DNA of 8,366 nucleotides, taken from Gallionella sp. UBA6045 (GTDB taxonomy: Bacteria > Pseudomonadota > Gammaproteobacteria > Burkholderiales > Gallionellaceae). Of this stretch, positions 6,579 to 8,366 are shown in pieces. The translations under genes and the position numbers were made by a program. The stretch spans positions 1 to 8,366 of the forward strand of contig DIYV01000118.1 of assembly GCA_002429165.1 (NCBI GenBank), given 5' to 3'. The notes below the pieces were generated by a model. The model did no database searches. It saw nothing but the letters and a program-made list of their open reading frames with translations, and was not told where the DNA came from. Numbering within the stretch: position 1 is the stretch's first letter; every line of letters begins with the position of its first letter.

Positions 6579-7499
6579 ATGACCAATGCTGTCGCAGCCA
6601 ACCAGAAATATTTACAAGGCTATCTGGCGTGGCTGCGCAATGAGAAACAATATTCCGAACTGACCGCGGAGAATTATGCCCGCGACCTCAGGCATCTGTT
6701 CGAACTGGCCGCGGAGACTCCGCTGGCCGATCTCAAGATTCATCACATCCGCCGATTTATCGCGCAACTGCACAGCAAAGGTCTGGGCGGCCGTTCATTG
6801 GCGCGCATGCTGTCGGCGTGGCGCGGCTTCTATACTTATCTGATGCGTGATCACGGCCTGGCCGACAATCCCTGCATCGGCCTGCGCGCACCCAAGTCGC
6901 CGAGAACATTACCGCAAGCCCTGTCGCCCGACGAGGCGACACGCATGGTCGACCTGCCGACCGACACCACTGCAGCGATACGCGACAAGGCAATATTCGA
7001 ATTGTTTTATTCTTCCGGTTTGCGTCTGGCGGAACTGGTCGATCTTGACCTTGAACCGATGCGCGCAGATATAGCCGCGGGCGAAGTGCGCGTGACCGGC
7101 AAGGGCAGCAAGACGCGTATCGTGCCGCTCGGCCAGTTCGCCATCATCGCGCTGAAAGCCTGGCTGGTCGTGCGCGACCAGCTGGCCAGGGCGGACGAGA
7201 CCGCGCTGTTCGTCGGCCAGCGCGGGTCGCGCATCTCGCCTCGCGTGGTGCAGCTGCGCATGAAGCAATGGGGCATCAAACAGGGCATCACCAGCAACGT
7301 GCATCCGCATCTGCTGCGCCACTCTTTCGCCACCCACGTGCTGCAATCTTCCGGCGATCTGCGTGCCGTGCAGGAAATGCTCGGCCACGCCAGCATCTCC
7401 ACCACCCAGGTTTACACCCATCTCGATTTCCAGTACCTGAGCAAAATTTACGATGCGGCCCATCCGCGCGCCAGGAAAAAATCCAAAGAAAAAATATGA
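6579..7499 (+). CDS. xerC: Tyrosine recombinase XerC
   Basis: XerC acts with XerD at the dif site to resolve chromosome dimers before cell division. The 306 residues show the SAM-like N-terminal core-binding domain (about 8-95: YLAWLRNEKQYSELTAENYARDL, ending with GFYTYLMRDHGLADNPC) and the catalytic domain with all active residues: R149 (SSGLRLAEL), K175 (TGKGSKTR), H244 and R247 (HPHLLRHSFATH), H270 (LGHASISTTQVYTH) and nucleophile Y279. The C-terminus is lysine-rich. The XerC assignment over XerD rests on the sequence and on the dapF-DUF484-xerC neighbourhood. A TAGGA ribosome site 8 bases upstream supports the ATG at 6579. The stop codon overlaps the start of the methyltransferase gene in an ATGA arrangement at 7496-7499. 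In E. coli the next gene is the phosphatase yigB, which is not found here. Confidence 0.97.
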   Translation: MTNAVAANQKYLQGYLAWLRNEKQYSELTAENYARDLRHLFELAAETPLADLKIHHIRRFIAQLHSKGLGGRSLARMLSAWRGFYTYLMRDHGLADNPCIGLRAPKSPRTLPQALSPDEATRMVDLPTDTTAAIRDKAIFELFYSSGLRLAELVDLDLEPMRADIAAGEVRVTGKGSKTRIVPLGQFAIIALKAWLVVRDQLARADETALFVGQRGSRISPRVVQLRMKQWGIKQGITSNVHPHLLRHSFATHVLQSSGDLRAVQEMLGHASISTTQVYTHLDFQYLSKIYDAAHPRARKKSKEKI

Positions 7500-8366
7500 C
7501 CAGGCAAAAATCACCCTCCACACCACACCGCCCATCGCAGGGAAACAGGGATTTCCGCAAGCGCACCCAGCGCAGCGGCAACTCACCCGGTGATAAAAAT
7601 AATAGCGATCAGAAAAGTACTCCGCGTGGCGCGCCGCAAATCCCCGCCGGATCGGCCACCGCGCAACCCTGCATCCTGCTTAAAACTGGCCGCGAAAAAT
7701 CGCTGCTGCGCCGCCACCCGTGGATATTCTCCGGCGCGATCGAGCGCGTGGATGGCGCCCCTGCCAGCGGCAACACGCTGCCGGTGCGCGATGATGCAGG
7801 AGGGTTTCTCGCCTGGGCAGCCTACAACCCGGATTCGCAAATCACCGCGCGGGTCTGGTCGTGGCATGAAGCTGAAAATATTGACGCGGGATTTTTCCGG
7901 CAACGGATAGCCAATGCACTGACGGCGCGCAACACCCTGCTCCCCTCTCTCGCAAGCGGGGAGAGCGTAGCGAGGGGGGCGAAGCCGGCTGGGGGAGAGG
8001 GAACGTCAACAGCGCAGAACACTGGCATGCGCCTGATCCACGCCGAATCCGACGGCCTGCCGGGACTGGTCGTCGATCGCTACGGCGATGTGCTGGTAAT
8101 GCAGATCGGCAGCGCCGGGGCGGAACACTGGCGCGACACGATCGCCGACATCCTGCAGGAACTCTGCAATCCCGTGTGCATCTACGAACGCTCTGATTCC
8201 GACTCGCGCGCACTGGAAGGCCTGGAGCCGCGCAATGGCGTGCTGCGCGGCACCTTGCCGGATAATGTGGAAGTGGTCGAGAACGGCCTGCGTTTCAAGG
8301 TGGATGTGGCAGCCGGACAAAAGACCGGCTTCTATCTCGACCAGCGCGACAACCGCGCACTGACCG
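7496..8366 (+). CDS. RlmI-type class I SAM-dependent rRNA methyltransferase, N-terminal part (runs off window)
   Basis: An open frame runs from ATG 7496 to the window end, 290 codons with no stop. From residue 60 it matches RlmI (23S rRNA m5C methyltransferase): a PUA domain opening with LKTGREKSLLRRHPWIFSGAI and continuing through AAYNPDSQITARVW (about 58-130), the linker LIHAESDGLPGLVVDRYGD (180-198), IYERSDSDSR, and the hallmark GQKTGFYLDQRDNR (274-287). The SAM-binding and catalytic motifs lie beyond the window. The ATG overlaps the xerC stop (ATGA), and no other ATG, GTG or TTG occurs in frame before codon 85, so the extra 58 or so polar, basic, low-complexity residues are probably translated. 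Residues about 150-170 come from a palindromic repeat and make the inter-domain linker about 21 residues longer than in E. coli RlmI (from memory). The frame is intact. The exact target base cannot be fixed from this part. Confidence 0.9.
   Translation, partial: MTRQKSPSTPHRPSQGNRDFRKRTQRSGNSPGDKNNSDQKSTPRGAPQIPAGSATAQPCILLKTGREKSLLRRHPWIFSGAIERVDGAPASGNTLPVRDDAGGFLAWAAYNPDSQITARVWSWHEAENIDAGFFRQRIANALTARNTLLPSLASGESVARGAKPAGGEGTSTAQNTGMRLIHAESDGLPGLVVDRYGDVLVMQIGSAGAEHWRDTIADILQELCNPVCIYERSDSDSRALEGLEPRNGVLRGTLPDNVEVVENGLRFKVDVAAGQKTGFYLDQRDNRALT
7941..8003. repeat. Palindromic repeat lying in frame inside the methyltransferase gene
   Basis: The outer arms CCCTCTC (7943-7949) and GAGAGGG (7995-8001) are inverted copies. 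An inner hairpin pairs CTCTC (7945-7949) with GAGAG (7961-7965) and CGC with GCG around an AA loop (7951-7958). The purine/pyrimidine-biased sequence (CCCTCTC...GGGGAGAG...GGGGGAGAGGG) is of the kind dispersed through many proteobacterial genomes. Translated in frame it gives SLASGESVARGAKPAGGEG, of low complexity and unlike the rest of the protein. Its length is close to the linker excess of about 63 bases, consistent with a frame-preserving insertion. Confidence 0.65.

Overview
This 8.4 kb window looks like an ordinary chromosomal segment of a betaproteobacterium, plausibly in or near the Nitrosomonadales/Gallionellaceae. That placement is inferred from protein character, moderately high GC and conserved gene neighbourhoods; no marker gene proves it. 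There are nine protein genes (the first and last cut by the window edges), no tRNA, rRNA or CRISPR, and no recognisable transposase. The most unusual content is several small palindromic repeats, one of them lying in frame inside a coding sequence.

Left part (1-3553): the 3' end of an acetate/cation symporter gene (actP) runs rightward into a strong intrinsic terminator. Facing it is a leftward pair with a 4-base ATGA overlap: a large protein with a cyclic-nucleotide-binding-like domain, a CBS pair and a DUF294 nucleotidyltransferase-like domain, followed by a DnaQ-type 3'-5' exonuclease. These three families are recurrent neighbours in proteobacteria, so the pair may act in regulating acetate uptake or its metabolism, but nothing here proves that.

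Middle (3554-4875): a short AT-rich divergent spacer leads to a rightward pair, a YccU-type CoA-binding protein and 3-methyladenine DNA glycosylase I (tag), also joined by an ATGA overlap. A 237-base gene-free spacer full of short inverted repeats follows.

Right part (4876-8366): dapF (lysine/peptidoglycan precursor synthesis), a DUF484 protein and xerC (chromosome-dimer resolution) follow the classical dapF-DUF484-xerC order. They are followed by a translationally coupled, window-truncated RlmI-type 23S rRNA methyltransferase that starts at 7496. The 236-base gap between the DUF484 gene and xerC holds a MITE-like inverted-repeat element whose right arm appears split by a second, hairpin-forming insert. 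The methyltransferase gene carries a roughly 63-base palindromic repeat in frame, adding about 21 residues at a domain junction, plus a polar, disordered-looking N-terminal extension.

I did not find a convincing new multi-gene system. The best leads are the nested repeat upstream of xerC, the in-frame repeat in the methyltransferase gene, and the actP/DUF294/exonuclease neighbourhood.
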